Shown: positions 1-8,361 of the stretch, piece by piece | Position numbering within the stretch: position 1 is the stretch's first letter | Layout of the letters: the number at the start of each line of letters is the position of its first letter | Virus record (IMG/VR): IMGVR_UViG_3300031537_000008 | Location: 1-25,993 of that record | Length of the DNA: 25,993 bases | Reading direction: 5' to 3' (one strand) | Origin: a virus | Position numbers and translations under genes: made by a program | Notes under the pieces: model-generated | What the model saw: the letters and a program-made list of their open reading frames with translations, nothing else | What the model was told of the DNA's origin: nothing | Databases searched by the model: none

Positions 1-1942
1 CATATTCCCTTCCAAGTTTATTAAGGTTTACCAAAACATCCATTACATCTTCACCGACAATCTTAATATAATTTTCATAAACATCTTTATTTTTTTTTGA
101 AATAATCTGGACCATATTAACAGCTATATTTATAAGGCCTGATTTTACATCAAAAATAGCTTCTTGTAATGGTTTTAATATATTTCCTGTCCCCCTATTG
201 GCCAAAGATATATCTGTAGCAGAACTGCCTTCTGATAATACGCCCAATGAAGAAGGATCTATACCTGTATTTTCCCTTATTTCATTTTTTATAAATTTCA
301 TTTCATTGGCCAATACAGATAAAAGTTCACCATAATTACCACCAATTTGGGTAATTGGCAATACAGCCCCACCTGTGTATCCTTCCCCGATAGGTGTGTC
401 CATATATACCCCCCTTCCATATCTCCAAAACATATCGAAAGCTTCTAATGGTGAAATATTTTTGCCCCCGATTTCCATATTTTGCAATAACCTCATATTT
501 ATTAAATATCCTCCAGGATGTGATTTTGACAATGCATCCTGATATTTAAGCCATAAAATTTGTTGCCTATTTAAAAAGGGGATATTTTTTTCAACCATAG
601 ATCCAAATATTTCATTTTCATTGGTTGCTATTATCCTATAAGCAGATATTGGTAATTTTGGTTCTTTTTTATTTTCCCTATATTGATTTGGGACAAGCCC
701 ATAATCATATACCAGATCTGTATTTACTATCAATGAGCATTGATATGCCCTTCTTATCCTAAATTCATTTATTTTTTGTGATACGCCCCTTTTTTTATTA
801 TAATCAGATGTAGGTTTTACATCTTCTTCATAATTTAGATCATGGTTTATGTCCCCAAATTTATTATCTATTTTTAAAATACGTTTTACATCTGTATCTA
901 TCCAATAATAATGGAACACAGGTATTCTAAAATCCATTATTTTATCACCGTTTATCCGGGCAGGGTTTATTGTATATGATCTATCAAGTTTAGGGTTGCT
1001 AAAATATCCTTGATAAGTTATTGCAGATTTTTTAAGTTCATCAGAACTAAACCCTTTTTGTATAAGTTTGCTTATTTTTTCAAGTGTAAAATAACCAGCA
1101 TATTCTGCATCGTTAAAATCATTTTCCGTTGAATATTGTATTGTCGTATTTTCAGGGTTCATATATTCAATACGGCTTTCATTGTTTTCAGTATCAAATA
1201 TTGTTCTTCCTACAATAAAATTAAAACAAAGTATGTCATCAATAAATTTCCTTTTTATTGTCTTGTTCCAGTTTGATCTTTTTTGTGTATAAAAACCTAT
1301 TTGTTCAATACCTTCTGCCCATTTTGCTTTAAAACCCCCCATTTCCCTATATATATTAAGTTCTTCCCATGTAACTGATTTTGGGAAATTAGTTGGCCGT
1401 TCAAGGGGTATATTATATTGTTGCTGTAATGATTTTGCGTAATCTTGTATTTTTGAATCTATATAAGCTTCATTAAGTTTTTCTATTTCTTCATTTCCTG
1501 ATTGCTCATCAATTGTGTTTACAAAAATAAATTCATCATAATCTGCCATCATACCTTGTATGGCAGATCGTATATTTGGCATTGAAGAAACTATTTTTGT
1601 ATCAAGGTGATCATATCCTTTATATTTATATTCATAAGTTGAATTATCTGTTGTGGTAACCCCAGAAGGTTCTGTTGTACGTAGGATATTTAAATAATAT
1701 CCTTCATCTTGGTTCCCTGTGAGATAATCACGCAAAAGTTGCATATACCCATAATGTCCAATAGGAAAATAATGTTTATTTTGTAAAAGTGCATAAAAAG
1801 CATTTTCAGCAACATTTTTACAATATAATGATTTTATTTTTTCTATAGGGTCAACTTTTTCATGCATAGGGACATGGCTATTCCATTGTTTATATTTTTC
1901 CCTTATCTCTTTATGTTCAGATAATTTATAAATTATGCTCAT
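1..1942 (-). CDS. Phage portal protein (partial, C-terminus beyond left edge)
   Basis: I translated the minus strand from an ATG at 1942. The frame stays open for 647 codons to position 1, so the 3' end lies outside the window. The product would be the dodecameric ring at the capsid vertex through which DNA is packaged. Support is the position 48 bp downstream of the terminase large subunit, the length (over 647 aa, in the range of the long crAss-like portals), and a late segment with GIDPSSLGVLSEGSSATD followed by NRGTGNILKPLQEAI, which resembles the stretch before the long helix of portal proteins. Another stretch reads FIVGRTIFDTE followed by YMNPENTTIQYS. There is no signal peptide. Assignment to the crAss-like type is inference from gene order and size; identity as a portal is fairly likely. 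A structural search of the translation would settle it. Confidence 0.72.
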   Translation of the reverse strand, partial: MSIIYKLSEHKEIREKYKQWNSHVPMHEKVDPIEKIKSLYCKNVAENAFYALLQNKHYFPIGHYGYMQLLRDYLTGNQDEGYYLNILRTTEPSGVTTTDNSTYEYKYKGYDHLDTKIVSSMPNIRSAIQGMMADYDEFIFVNTIDEQSGNEEIEKLNEAYIDSKIQDYAKSLQQQYNIPLERPTNFPKSVTWEELNIYREMGGFKAKWAEGIEQIGFYTQKRSNWNKTIKRKFIDDILCFNFIVGRTIFDTENNESRIEYMNPENTTIQYSTENDFNDAEYAGYFTLEKISKLIQKGFSSDELKKSAITYQGYFSNPKLDRSYTINPARINGDKIMDFRIPVFHYYWIDTDVKRILKIDNKFGDINHDLNYEEDVKPTSDYNKKRGVSQKINEFRIRRAYQCSLIVNTDLVYDYGLVPNQYRENKKEPKLPISAYRIIATNENEIFGSMVEKNIPFLNRQQILWLKYQDALSKSHPGGYLINMRLLQNMEIGGKNISPLEAFDMFWRYGRGVYMDTPIGEGYTGGAVLPITQIGGNYGELLSVLANEMKFIKNEIRENTGIDPSSLGVLSEGSSATDISLANRGTGNILKPLQEAIFDVKSGLINIAVNMVQIISKKNKDVYENYIKIVGEDVMDVLVNLNKLGREY

Positions 1943-1990
1943 CAATAAATATTTTGTAATACAAATGTAGCAATTTTCAAATTATTGTTT

Positions 1991-4276
1991 TTAATACCAA
2001 CCATCTAAACTAATTTTACTAGTATCCATTTTTCTTTTATAATCTATATGTAAACTTTTTTCTGCTTTTAAACAACCAACAACAGAAACAAAAAGATCCC
2101 TGTCTTTCATATTTTGTAATGATCTTATTTGTAAAAATTCTTCAAGTATTTCAGGGTGGTTACAATTTTGTGCATATATATTTACCCAATCTGCACCAAT
2201 ATTGAACAATTCTTCTTTTATGCCACTTTTACCCCCGGTATTCCATCCTGCATTTATTTTTAATTTTCCTGTCCTTATATCTATATCATGTAATAAATAT
2301 CCTGAATAACCATGCCTTATAAAATATTCTTGTATTGTTGATATATTCATTTCGGGATACATAAGTGCCCCATAATATATGCACATATTTAACATATCTT
2401 GGCAATAATCATCTAATGTATTTGGCCTATGTGTATAAGTACATACAAATTTCCCTGTTACATATTCAGATATATCTTTATCAGGTGTATCAATTGTAGA
2501 ATCAAATTTCCACCTTATGGCACCTGATCCTTTAGATTCCCTTCTTGAATCTGTCTGGCTTATCCTATATGTATCTGCACTTGCAACAAATAAATCTGTA
2601 TATTTTGGCCTTTTAATCCCATTTATAGATACTATTTTGCTCCTATTATGATCCGGCATTACCATTGATATTTTAAAAGGGCCATTGTCATCATCTATAA
2701 AATGTACATTGTCATCACCTATATTTATAAAATTACCTATACGTAAATTATTTTTAAACTTAAGTTCTGATAGCCTTTTAACTAATATTGTCCTATTAAA
2801 AAATAAATTATGTGATGCATTGGCAAAACATTCTTTGAAACTTGATGGGTTCTTTCTTTGAAAAGAAGAAAGGCCTACCATATCATCATTTTTAATAAAT
2901 TCTTCTTTTTTTGCAATAAGAAAATTTCTTACCCCCATTGCTTTTCCATTTTTATTTAATATAACGGCCTCCATGCATTCTATTAATTCTGGATCGTCTG
3001 TATCTTCTATAATTGGAAATCCCCATGGATCAATAAAACCAGCATATGATTCTTCGATACTAAAATAAATATTTATCAAACCTGTTGATGTCTGTCCATC
3101 AATACCACGTTTTTCAAACATTGATTTTAAAGTAAAATCTTCAAAGTTTTTACCTACATCAGCATCCATTTCTTCCGCAGTAGACGTATAAATCATAAAA
3201 CCGTTTATTTCTACACCAGGACAAAATGTCCTTTTTACAATATCATGCCTTTTTATTATTTGTGCCTCTATAGTTTTACCTATTTCATCTCCGTGATAAA
3301 AAGTAAGCCTGCTCCCATCATATTTTGTTTCTGTAGATGCCCTATAATCAATAACAGAATTAAGGCCATCTATCATATTTGTGTCCATCATCTGTATTTG
3401 TCCTGCCATATTAAAATTTGGCAATATGGGCTTAAAGAAAAATGGTAACCTTAAAAATGAATATTTTGTCAGCTTTTCATATAAATTCTTTGCATTTTCT
3501 TCTGTATCTGCCTGCATACCATTTAACGCCTCTATTAATGCTGTGGCTATTTCAATATCGATGCTTTTTGTTTTACTGGAATCCCCAACCCTCCTACCTT
3601 TAAGGTTATTTGTCCCCAATATGGTCCTTACACCTATATCTATCATACTAGGCGTACCATCTTCTAATAATATTATTTTACCTTCTTCATCATATTTAAC
3701 TGTTTCTGTTGTTGTTGCTGCATAATGTTGTGCATAAAACCATTTAAAGTCCCTATATCTAAAATCTGGCCTACCATCATTTTTAGATACACCGTTCATT
3801 TTATAATAATTCAAATAAAACCAATGCCAAGGGGTTATATAATATGGTTTTCCTTTAATAAATATCCATTTACCATAAATTCTATATGCCCATTGTTTTC
3901 TTATCCATGAAATAATTGAATTATATTTCATTGAATGGGTCTCTAGTTCGTCCCAAATAGAAAATTGTATCTCTTTTTCAATAGAAAATTGAGAATCTGT
4001 TTTCTTTTTGTCCCTTAAAATTTTTGCCCTTATTTTTTTTTCTAACGCCTTTAGATCATTTGGATATTCTTCATATTCAAATTTTTGTTTTTTATAATGT
4101 AGCCCAAACCCTTCTATTTCTTTCCAATCAGGAGGTTCCGGAACTTCTATCCTAAATTTTTGTAAATTATCATCGTTTTCATTTATATAGATATATTTAT
4201 CATAATCTTTGTACATTGATAAAATTTCAATAGGTAGGATATGAGAATATTTTACCGCGGCCCCTTTTAAATCCAT
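1991..4276 (-). CDS. Terminase large subunit (TerL)
   Basis: This is the ATPase/nuclease motor that cuts concatemeric phage DNA and pumps it into the prohead through the portal. At 761 aa it is longer than most TerL proteins but close to crAss-like ones. Visible motifs are a Walker A-like segment at residues 227-237 (GRRVGDSSKTK), a hydrophobic Walker B with catalytic acidic pair at 324-331 (LTFYHGDE), and a coupling motif at about 362-367 (IYTSTA). The C-terminal RNase H-like nuclease domain has D568 in FVASADTYR, a second likely acidic residue at E650, and acidic residues near 724-726 (MKDRD). The Walker A lacks the classic GxxxxGK[ST] form, which is common in phage terminases. It is followed directly by the portal gene and preceded by a 239-aa gene 11 bp upstream, which fits a packaging operon. 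Confidence 0.85.
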   Translation of the reverse strand: MDLKGAAVKYSHILPIEILSMYKDYDKYIYINENDDNLQKFRIEVPEPPDWKEIEGFGLHYKKQKFEYEEYPNDLKALEKKIRAKILRDKKKTDSQFSIEKEIQFSIWDELETHSMKYNSIISWIRKQWAYRIYGKWIFIKGKPYYITPWHWFYLNYYKMNGVSKNDGRPDFRYRDFKWFYAQHYAATTTETVKYDEEGKIILLEDGTPSMIDIGVRTILGTNNLKGRRVGDSSKTKSIDIEIATALIEALNGMQADTEENAKNLYEKLTKYSFLRLPFFFKPILPNFNMAGQIQMMDTNMIDGLNSVIDYRASTETKYDGSRLTFYHGDEIGKTIEAQIIKRHDIVKRTFCPGVEINGFMIYTSTAEEMDADVGKNFEDFTLKSMFEKRGIDGQTSTGLINIYFSIEESYAGFIDPWGFPIIEDTDDPELIECMEAVILNKNGKAMGVRNFLIAKKEEFIKNDDMVGLSSFQRKNPSSFKECFANASHNLFFNRTILVKRLSELKFKNNLRIGNFINIGDDNVHFIDDDNGPFKISMVMPDHNRSKIVSINGIKRPKYTDLFVASADTYRISQTDSRRESKGSGAIRWKFDSTIDTPDKDISEYVTGKFVCTYTHRPNTLDDYCQDMLNMCIYYGALMYPEMNISTIQEYFIRHGYSGYLLHDIDIRTGKLKINAGWNTGGKSGIKEELFNIGADWVNIYAQNCNHPEILEEFLQIRSLQNMKDRDLFVSVVGCLKAEKSLHIDYKRKMDTSKISLDGWY

Positions 4277-4287
4277 TATGTGAACTA

Positions 4288-5007
4288 TTATTTAAATTTT
4301 TTTATACCACCAAATTTTATATGCTCTATTTCATAAGGAGGATCTATAAGATTATCAAATGTACCTTTTCTTTTGGCTTCTGCTATATTTTCAGGGGTAG
4401 GCATAGATTCTTTTGTAGCTTCAGAATAAAGGGCTTCTCTTATAAGGGTATTTCTATCTTCACGTAACATTTGCCTCTCAATATCTTCTAATATTTTTGA
4501 AAGGTTCTGTATATTTTCTATTATTTCTTTTGTTTTTTCATTTTTGCTAATACTGTCTTCATATAACTTCATATATAACCTTGCCCTTGTTTCTTCAAAA
4601 ACTATATATTTTTGGAACAAATGATCAGATGTAAGCCTTAATATCCTTACTATTAATTTATTTACATATGTATTGTTGCCTAACAGTATTTCTTCTAATT
4701 TATTAGGGAATATTTCTCCTTTTTCAAGTTTAAAACCAGACCATTCAGCAGCTATCCTTTTTCTTTTCATTATATCACTGTCGATATTATGAAAATCTGA
4801 ATCTTGATAAAATAATAGGCATAGCCTTAAAATATTTTCATTTGGTAAAAGTATAAGTTTACCATAATCTTCATTAAATTCAGGCCATTTTTTTAATTCT
4901 GGAAAACTTCTTAAAACTTTGCTTTCTGGCTTTAATTTTAAAACATTATATTTAGCCGAAACAAGTAAATTTTTATCTAAATCCATTGTCCATAGTTTAC
5001 ATAACAA
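4288..5007 (-). CDS. Hypothetical protein in small-terminase position
   Basis: A 239-aa soluble, helix-rich and charged protein with no motif I recognise. It sits immediately upstream of TerL on the same strand, where many phages encode the small terminase subunit, so a DNA-recognition role in packaging is a positional inference only. The C-terminal third (about residues 150-215) is rich in Lys and Glu and could form a coiled coil. The first ATG at 5007 is followed by an internal ATG at 4986 (MDLDKNLLV). A TATATTTG sequence on the minus strand at 5005-5012 resembles a Bacteroidota -7 element and overlaps the first ATG, which would favour the shorter start. However, no well-spaced -33 TTTG accompanies it. 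Confidence 0.6.
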   Translation of the reverse strand: MLCKLWTMDLDKNLLVSAKYNVLKLKPESKVLRSFPELKKWPEFNEDYGKLILLPNENILRLCLLFYQDSDFHNIDSDIMKRKRIAAEWSGFKLEKGEIFPNKLEEILLGNNTYVNKLIVRILRLTSDHLFQKYIVFEETRARLYMKLYEDSISKNEKTKEIIENIQNLSKILEDIERQMLREDRNTLIREALYSEATKESMPTPENIAEAKRKGTFDNLIDPPYEIEHIKFGGIKKFK

Positions 5008-5070
5008 ATATAATGATTTTGAACCAAAAAAAATTATACAAATAATAATAAGTTATTTAATCAAAAATAA

Positions 5071-5220
5071 TTAAAGATTATTTTTCCAATGCATCCTTAA
5101 ATATAATGATTCAACATATTCAATAAACAAATCTTCACATTCGATTAAATTATTAATAAGATCTTCTTTTGAAAGCTTATTATAAATAATTTTCCTATTA
5201 TTAATAGTTTTTTTGTCCAT
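5071..5220 (-). CDS. Small hypothetical protein (49 aa)
   Basis: A minus-strand ORF from ATG 5220 to TAA 5071. It encodes a short charged helical peptide beginning MDKKTINNRKIIYNKLSKED and ending in MHWKNNL. It is the first ORF downstream of the divergent intergenic region, ahead of the 239-aa gene and TerL, so it may be the first gene of the packaging operon. No domain is recognisable. It fills most of an otherwise empty 345-bp gap, but its small size means it could be spurious. Confidence 0.4.
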   Translation of the reverse strand: MDKKTINNRKIIYNKLSKEDLINNLIECEDLFIEYVESLYLRMHWKNNL

Positions 5221-5352
5221 ATTATTATTGTTTTATTATTAATAATATATAACGTTACAAATATATAAAAAATATATTAAAAAAAATATTTAATAATATG
5301 ATATAATATTAAATAATATATGTATTTTTGTTTTGAACATTAAACTAAAAAA
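5221..5352. promoter_or_regulatory. Divergent intergenic control region
   Basis: This extremely AT-rich stretch separates the minus-strand packaging genes from the plus-strand recombinase operon, so outward promoters on both strands are expected. It contains the 8-bp palindrome TAACGTTA at 5250-5257. The same palindrome occurs inside the inverted repeat upstream of the RHH/XRE genes at 21877-21884. On the plus strand TATTTTTG at 5323-5330 fits the Bacteroidota -7 consensus TAnnTTTG, 22 bp before the recombinase ATG, but I see no matching TTTG at the usual upstream distance. The promoter assignment is therefore tentative. Confidence 0.4.
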
Positions 5353-6198
5353 ATGGAGACTCATAAAGAATTAATAAAACAATTTGTACCCTATTATCGG
5401 GTATCAACAGAAAAACAAGGAAGATCTGGTTTAGGTATGAGGGGACAAAAAGATTTAATAGAACATTTTTTCAAAAATGATGAACTTGATGATTATGAAT
5501 TTGTAGAAGTACAAAGTGCAAAAAACATTAAAGATAGGCCAGAACTAAAGATGGCGATAGAATATTGTAAAAATAATAACAAAACACTAGTAGTTGCCAT
5601 AAGTGATAGGCTCAGTAGAAATGTAGAAGATGGTATTTGGCTTTTAAATGAACTTAATGGTAAATTATATGCCTGTGATATACCTACAAATAAAGGCAGT
5701 AAAATGGACAAATACGAATGGGTACAAAAAATAAATTTTGCAGAAAGGGAAAGGGAACTTATTTCAATAAGGACAAAAAGGGGATTATCTATGTCGGATA
5801 AACCAAGAGGAAGAGCAGGGGCAAAAGAATTTTCTGAACATAAAAAAAAATATATTAGTATAAAAATTAGTCAAACAAAAAGACAAAATTTTCAAAATAA
5901 TGAAAAATATCAACTTACTTTAAATTATATTGAAAAACGTGTAAAAGAATTAGGGGAACAAGGATATTTAAAATATACAAATACAGGATCACAAAATGAA
6001 AATATGTTTTCTATTATTGCTAAAGAATTAAATGAATTTAAATTTGAAAGGGCAAGAAAAAATTCTATACATACAGAATATTCTACAAGAAAATCATATT
6101 ATGAAAGAATAGTTAGAAAAACACCTGTTAATTTTTACGATTTATCAAAATATAAATTAAGATTAAGAAAAAAAGAACAAAATGAAAACAAAAAATAA
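5353..6198 (+). CDS. Serine recombinase (resolvase/invertase family)
   Basis: A 281-aa site-specific recombinase. The N-terminal catalytic domain shows the family motif YYRVSTEKQ with the nucleophilic serine at S18, the conserved RPEL segment at 62-65, ISDRLSRN at 83-90 carrying the active-site arginines, and a helix ERERELISIRTKRG at 131-144 matching the E-helix of serine recombinases. The C-terminal 130 residues are very basic and presumably bind DNA. There is no large zinc-ribbon/coiled-coil domain, so this is not a typical large serine integrase. It could integrate the phage, invert a segment or resolve multimers; the sequence does not decide. It opens the plus-strand operon and its last 17 bases overlap an RHH gene that may control it. 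Confidence 0.85.
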   Translation: METHKELIKQFVPYYRVSTEKQGRSGLGMRGQKDLIEHFFKNDELDDYEFVEVQSAKNIKDRPELKMAIEYCKNNNKTLVVAISDRLSRNVEDGIWLLNELNGKLYACDIPTNKGSKMDKYEWVQKINFAERERELISIRTKRGLSMSDKPRGRAGAKEFSEHKKKYISIKISQTKRQNFQNNEKYQLTLNYIEKRVKELGEQGYLKYTNTGSQNENMFSIIAKELNEFKFERARKNSIHTEYSTRKSYYERIVRKTPVNFYDLSKYKLRLRKKEQNENKK

Positions 6199-6322
6199 AA
6201 AACAAAAAAGTATAACTCTTGATATTGAAATTTTTGAAAAAACAAAAAAACAAGCTAAAGTAGAATCAAGAAGTTTTTCAAATATGATTGAAATTATGGC
6301 AAAAAAATATTTAAATATTTAA
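6182..6322 (+). CDS. Small ribbon-helix-helix DNA-binding protein
   Basis: A 46-aa ORF starting at ATG 6182, inside the end of the recombinase gene. The pattern is that of an Arc/CopG-type ribbon-helix-helix protein: a basic arm, a short beta strand (KSITLDIEIFEKTKKQAKVE), then RSFSNMIEIMAKKYL as the second helix. Such proteins bind operators as dimers. The 17-bp overlap with the recombinase suggests translational coupling, so a role as recombination directionality factor or as repressor of this operon is plausible, but that is inference. It is one of three RHH-type proteins in the window. Confidence 0.65.
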   Translation: MKTKNKKQKSITLDIEIFEKTKKQAKVESRSFSNMIEIMAKKYLNI

Positions 6323-6324
6323 GA

Positions 6325-6579
6325 ATGGAAACTTATAATTTTTTATTTAAAAATAAAGAAAAAATAGATTCTTTAAGAAATTATTTATATAACAATAATC
6401 TTACACTCGAAGAAATAGATAAAAGATTATATGAATTTAGTAAATATTTTTATCTTAAAGGAGTAGATCATGGAAGTAATTTAGAAAAAGAAACACAAGA
6501 AAAAATAAAAAATTTTATTAAGAAAAAAAGGAGTAAAATATTTAATGATATTTTTAATAAAATATTAAATAAAAAATGA
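6325..6579 (+). CDS. Hypothetical protein (84 aa)
   Basis: A small, strongly charged and helical protein with no recognised domain. It begins METYNFLFKNKEKIDSLRNY and ends with a Lys-rich tail. It starts 2 bp after the RHH stop codon, and its TGA overlaps the ATG of repeat protein copy 1 (ATGA), so it is translationally linked to both neighbours. Confidence 0.6.
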   Translation: METYNFLFKNKEKIDSLRNYLYNNNLTLEEIDKRLYEFSKYFYLKGVDHGSNLEKETQEKIKNFIKKKRSKIFNDIFNKILNKK

Positions 6580-7706
6580 AAAAAAGTGTAAAAAAAGAAA
6601 TCGAATTTTTAATCCAAGAATTGGATCTTAATTGCTCTGTTGAAGAATTTGAAGACAAAGTTAGTTGGATGCTTATATCTTTATCCCAAAATCTCTCTGA
6701 AGATTTTATCCTGGAGTTCAAAGATAAAGTTAATTGGATATTAATATCAGAATACCAAAAGCTTTCTGAAGAATTTATCCGGGAATTCAAAGATAAAGTT
6801 AATTGGGTATGTATATCTAAATACCAAAAACTTTCTGAAGAATTTATCCGGGAATTCAAAGATAAAGTTAATTGGAGATGGATATCTATATACCAAAAAC
6901 TTTCTGAAGGATTTATCAGGGAATTTAAAAACAAAGTTAATTGGGATTATATATCAATATATCAAAAGCTTTCTGAAGGGTTTATCAGAGAATTCCAAGA
7001 CAAAGTTGATTGGGAATATATATCTTCATCCAAAAAGCTTTCTGAAATTTTTATCCGGGAATTTAAAGATAAAGTTGATTGGAGATGTATATCTCAACAT
7101 CAAAAACTATCTGAAGATTTTATCCAGGAATTACAAGATAAAGTTATTTGGCTAAATATATCTGCATATCAAAAACTTTCGGAAAACTTTATTAGGGAAT
7201 TTAAAGACAAAGTTATTTGGGTATATATATCTGCATACCAAAAGCTATCAGAAGATTTTATCCGAGAATTCCAAAACAAAGTTAATTGGGATGATATATC
7301 TGCATACCAAAATCTTTCAGAAGGGTTTATACGGGAATTCAATTTAAAAATAGATCCAGGTAATTGGATTTATAAAGACAAAGGATTTAAGCTTAAAAAG
7401 ATAAAAGAAACAGGGCTTTATGAATTTTTAGATGCTGACCATATTTTGGCCTACAAGGGGATAAGATCTGATAGATATTCTAATTTTAACTTCCAATACC
7501 GGTATCTAAAAGGGGAAACATATGAATGCCACTGCGATTGCACAGATGATGAAAACTCCTTTGGCCTTTCTGCTTGGACAGAGGAAAAGGCAAGAAAACA
7601 TTGCAATGAACTAGTAATAAAAGTAAAAATAAATGTTGCCGATATCGGAAGGATAGTCCATGATGGCGGGAAACTTAGGTGCTTTAAATTTACTGTATTG
7701 GATTAA
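6576..7706 (+). CDS. 23-residue repeat protein, copy 1 (10 repeats)
   Basis: A 376-aa protein of a four-member family in this window. Residues 1-24 form a charged head (MKKSVKKEIEFLIQELDLNC...). Residues 25-254 are ten perfect-length 23-residue repeats, each built from FKDKV[ND]W, two variable residues, IS, one variable residue, YQKLSE, one variable residue and FIRE. Residues 255-376 form a tail with ILAYKGIRSDRY, FQYRYLKGETYECHCDC, SFGLSAWTEEKARKHC and IGRIVHDGGKLRC. The repeats look like a helical solenoid for binding a protein partner. The tail has the YKG...FQY...G..Y pattern I associate with the phage domain DUF7666, a tentative match. Variable positions cluster after the Trp and around the loop, as expected for a binding surface. 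Function unknown. Confidence 0.85.
   Translation: MKKSVKKEIEFLIQELDLNCSVEEFEDKVSWMLISLSQNLSEDFILEFKDKVNWILISEYQKLSEEFIREFKDKVNWVCISKYQKLSEEFIREFKDKVNWRWISIYQKLSEGFIREFKNKVNWDYISIYQKLSEGFIREFQDKVDWEYISSSKKLSEIFIREFKDKVDWRCISQHQKLSEDFIQELQDKVIWLNISAYQKLSENFIREFKDKVIWVYISAYQKLSEDFIREFQNKVNWDDISAYQNLSEGFIREFNLKIDPGNWIYKDKGFKLKKIKETGLYEFLDADHILAYKGIRSDRYSNFNFQYRYLKGETYECHCDCTDDENSFGLSAWTEEKARKHCNELVIKVKINVADIGRIVHDGGKLRCFKFTVLD
6648..7337 (+). repeat. Tandem 69-bp coding repeat, 10 units
   Basis: Ten consecutive in-frame 69-bp units in repeat protein copy 1, with no partial unit at either end. Many units share stretches such as CTTTCTGAAGAATTTATCCG. Confidence 0.9.
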
Positions 7707-7726
7707 TTATTAAATATAAAATTTAG

Positions 7727-7858
7727 ATGAATAAATTAAAATATAAAAATTATTTTGATAATCTTGATATAGATATGTCAAATAAATTTAAACCTATAGT
7801 TATTAATAAATCAAAGATTAATTATAATAATAAAATTATTATTAAAAATGAAAAATAA
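7727..7858 (+). CDS. Small hypothetical protein (43 aa)
   Basis: ATG at 7727, TAA at 7856-7858, overlapping the start of the methyltransferase gene by 11 bp. The peptide is Asn/Lys/Ile-rich (MNKLKYKNYFDNLDIDMSNK...). It has no domain. Its location between two tightly spaced genes and its overlap with the next start favour a real small gene, but composition bias makes this uncertain. Confidence 0.35.
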   Translation: MNKLKYKNYFDNLDIDMSNKFKPIVINKSKINYNNKIIIKNEK

Positions 7859-8342
7859 AATTATACATTATAGGGACGATTGGATGACCCCACCATCTTA
7901 TTATAATAAGCTTAATAAGATATATAATTTCGATTTTGATCCATGTCCATTTATGCATAATGTTGAAGAGTGGGATGGCCTTAAAATTGCATGGGGAAAA
8001 ATGAATTTTGTAAACCCACCTTATTCTTTAAAATTAAAAGTTGAATTTATAAAAAAAGCTTTGTTTGAATTTAATAATTTTAATAGAAAAAGTATATTTT
8101 TATTGCCAGTTTCCACAAGTACAAAAATTTTTCATAAACATTTAAAATATTTTCTTAATCCAATTAATGATTTTGTAGAAGGAAGAATCCCATTTATAGG
8201 ATGGAATTCAAAAGGCCAAATGGTAAATTGGGATCTTATTGGAAAAAATACTGATGATACAATTGAATATGATGGAAAAATTATACCTCTTCATATAAAA
8301 AATACTGGACAAACAGATAATATGATTATAAAGATCATATAA
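7848..8342 (+). CDS. DNA N6-adenine methyltransferase (phage Dam type)
   Basis: A 164-aa protein matching the phage DNA N-6-adenine-methyltransferase family (PF05869 type). It has DDWMTPP at residues 10-16, a DFDPCP segment at 29-34, and the catalytic FVNPPYS motif at 54-60 (the DPPY-type motif in NPPY form). It would transfer a methyl group from S-adenosylmethionine to adenine in phage DNA, protecting it from restriction or marking it for regulation. The target site is not predictable from sequence. It lies between two copies of the repeat-protein family; its start overlaps the preceding 43-aa ORF and the next gene begins 19 bp after its stop. Confidence 0.88.
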   Translation: MKNKIIHYRDDWMTPPSYYNKLNKIYNFDFDPCPFMHNVEEWDGLKIAWGKMNFVNPPYSLKLKVEFIKKALFEFNNFNRKSIFLLPVSTSTKIFHKHLKYFLNPINDFVEGRIPFIGWNSKGQMVNWDLIGKNTDDTIEYDGKIIPLHIKNTGQTDNMIIKII

Positions 8343-8361
8343 TAACAATTAAATTATAACC

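Noticed and set aside
3245-3910. Plus-strand ORFs of 61-114 aa opposite terL
   Set aside because: They are antisense to a clear terminase gene, have no domain features, and arise from its codon bias.
6554-6934. 126-aa minus-strand ORF antisense to repeat protein copy 1
   Set aside because: Antisense shadow of the repeats, for the same periodicity reason.
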